Source: Lentisphaeria bacterium (GTDB taxonomy: Bacteria; Verrucomicrobiota; Lentisphaeria; Oligosphaerales; Lenti-02). From it: a DNA stretch of 8,106 bases. The stretch covers positions 1-8,106 of the forward strand of contig JAGLDW010001152.1 of the NCBI GenBank assembly GCA_023145395.1, in the 5' to 3' direction. The translations under genes and the position numbers were made by a program. Shown piece by piece: positions 6,890 through 8,106 of the stretch (positions within the stretch are counted from its first letter, which is position 1; each line of letters starts with the position of its first letter). The notes beneath the pieces are model-generated. The model was not told the origin of the DNA, searched no databases, and saw nothing but the letters and a program-made list of their open reading frames with translations.

Positions 6890-8106
6890 ATGACAGAGAA
6901 ACGCACCCCAGACCAACTCTATGCCGCGCTCGCACGACGGGCGCGATTGCGTATTGGCATGCTCCATGCGCTGCTCTTCCTGACCGTGTTCTGTCTGCTC
7001 GGCTACACGTTTCCCTTGATTGAAAAACAGGTGACGAGCGCCGGCATGGCCCGAGCCTTCGCACTCGTGGGGAGCGCCATCCTGTTTTTCGGTTCGGTCG
7101 CATCCGCCCTCTGGCTCTCCTTCCGTCCCGCATTCCGCAGGGCGCGTGTGGAGGAGATGCTGGTTCTCGCGCCGTTGGCCGCCGCCCAGATCGAGACGCT
7201 CTTTACCGATGAGTTCATCGGTGCGCTCGAGAAGGAGATGGTGCACACTATCGCGCGCAGGCAAATCGGCACACGCCTGGAAGGCACCCTCGCCTGGCGC
7301 GCTCTCGTCCGCGATGCTCGCCCCATCGTCTGCCTAGCCGTGCTGGCCGCAGTCATCACGATGATTGCGCTGATCTACCGAAAAACGCCCATAGAGGCGG
7401 CACAGGCACTATTGGCATCGATGACGACCACCAAACGCCCTCCCCTCCGCATCGTCCACCTCAGCCCCAAGCACCATTGGTTGAGGACTGCCCAACCCGT
7501 TGGTATCCGCGTCGAGTTCAATCGCCCCCCACGTGGTGCCGTATCCGCCATTGTGCTGCCTGAGCAGGAAGAGAAGAAAAAGCGCCTCCTCCTCGTTCCT
7601 GTCGATGGGGGGTTTGAAGGGGAACTCCCCCCGCAAGAGGCACCCTTCACCCTCCAGTTCCTCGCCGAAGGTGGAGTCAGCGACACCAGGCGCTTCAGCA
7701 TCTACCCGAAACAGGTTGTGCAACTTCTCGGACTGGATATCCTGGATGGGACGGGACGCATCGTCCAATCCATCACCCCCGCACAGTTCCCGGCCCGCAC
7801 CCGGGCGCGGCGCGAAATGCGATGGAAAATCCGGCCACCACCATGCCCGGTTCGCGAGTTTGGTGTCACATCCAAGACGATCTCTCTCAACCGAATCAAA
7901 ACGGGCGCTGGAACTGTGTTGCTGCAAGCGCGCACAAAGCAGGGCGAACACACGTTTCAGACCTACTGGCAGGGCCAGGGCACCCCCCCGCAAACCGAGG
8001 ATACCTATGCGATTTCCTGTCTAGAGGATATGCCGCCACGCGTGGCGTTGCGCCTGACTGGACAACCATCAAAAGACGATGTGTGGAGTTTTCCCCTGGC
8101 GTTTGT
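6890..8106 (+). CDS. Three-helix membrane protein with large periplasmic region (DUF4175-like topology), C-terminus cut
   Basis: The frame is open from ATG 6890 to the window end, giving 405 residues with no stop. Hydrophobic helices lie at about 22-43, 57-77 and 146-162. Basic residues before helix 1 (RRARLR), after helix 2 (FRPAFRRAR) and around 123-144 place the N-terminus and the 78-144 segment in the cytoplasm. Everything after about 164 would then be periplasmic. That part looks beta-rich: about 186-280 resembles an Ig-like strand pattern ending RRFSIYPKQ. The order of two helices, a cytoplasmic segment, a third helix and a periplasmic Ig-like region resembles DUF4175-type proteins, which often reach 700-1200 residues; this is resemblance by layout, not a firm family call. 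No enzyme motif is visible. GTG 6884 is an alternative start, and no clear Shine-Dalgarno sequence is seen. It lies 39 bp after the ATPase stop, so it is probably in the same operon, with possible translational coupling. Confidence 0.85.
   Translation, partial: MTEKRTPDQLYAALARRARLRIGMLHALLFLTVFCLLGYTFPLIEKQVTSAGMARAFALVGSAILFFGSVASALWLSFRPAFRRARVEEMLVLAPLAAAQIETLFTDEFIGALEKEMVHTIARRQIGTRLEGTLAWRALVRDARPIVCLAVLAAVITMIALIYRKTPIEAAQALLASMTTTKRPPLRIVHLSPKHHWLRTAQPVGIRVEFNRPPRGAVSAIVLPEQEEKKKRLLLVPVDGGFEGELPPQEAPFTLQFLAEGGVSDTRRFSIYPKQVVQLLGLDILDGTGRIVQSITPAQFPARTRARREMRWKIRPPPCPVREFGVTSKTISLNRIKTGAGTVLLQARTKQGEHTFQTYWQGQGTPPQTEDTYAISCLEDMPPRVALRLTGQPSKDDVWSFPLAF

Overview
The window (8106 bases, GC-rich at roughly 60% by eye) holds four protein genes and no RNA gene, insertion sequence or CRISPR array that I can support. 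It looks like chromosomal DNA of a GC-rich bacterium. A Gfo/Idh/MocA oxidoreductase beside a DUF4175-like membrane protein suggests a PVC-group or related uncultivated lineage (Planctomycetes, Verrucomicrobia, Lentisphaerae, Sumerlaeota-like). That placement is a weak inference; nothing here fixes the phylum.

Layout. Positions 1-966 (minus strand) carry the N-terminal 322 residues of a Gfo/Idh/MocA NAD(P)-dependent oxidoreductase; its C-terminus lies outside the window. A 253-bp divergent intergenic region follows, with a 10-bp direct repeat at 22-bp spacing and an adjacent imperfect inverted repeat, which is a plausible operator. On the plus strand come a small Trm112/YcaR-like zinc-binding protein (1220-1408), a 1775-residue AAA+ ATPase of the family usually labelled 'DNA repair ATPase' (1523-6850), and the first 405 residues of a three-helix membrane protein with a large predicted periplasmic region (6890 to the window end).

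How the genes may work together. The ATPase and the membrane protein are 39 bp apart on the same strand and are probably co-transcribed. The ATPase has a beta-rich N-terminal region, a long helical/coiled-coil middle and one C-terminal AAA+ module with Walker A, Walker B, sensor 1, arginine finger and a sensor-2-like arginine. The membrane protein has about 65 cytoplasmic residues between its second and third helices, then Ig-like or beta-rich periplasmic sequence. A cytoplasmic ATPase acting on or through an envelope protein is the most interesting reading, but it rests on synteny only. Just before the ATPase start there is a hairpin with a T-tract and a competing upstream pairing, a possible attenuator controlling read-through from the Trm112-like gene. 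The oxidoreductase is probably functionally separate.
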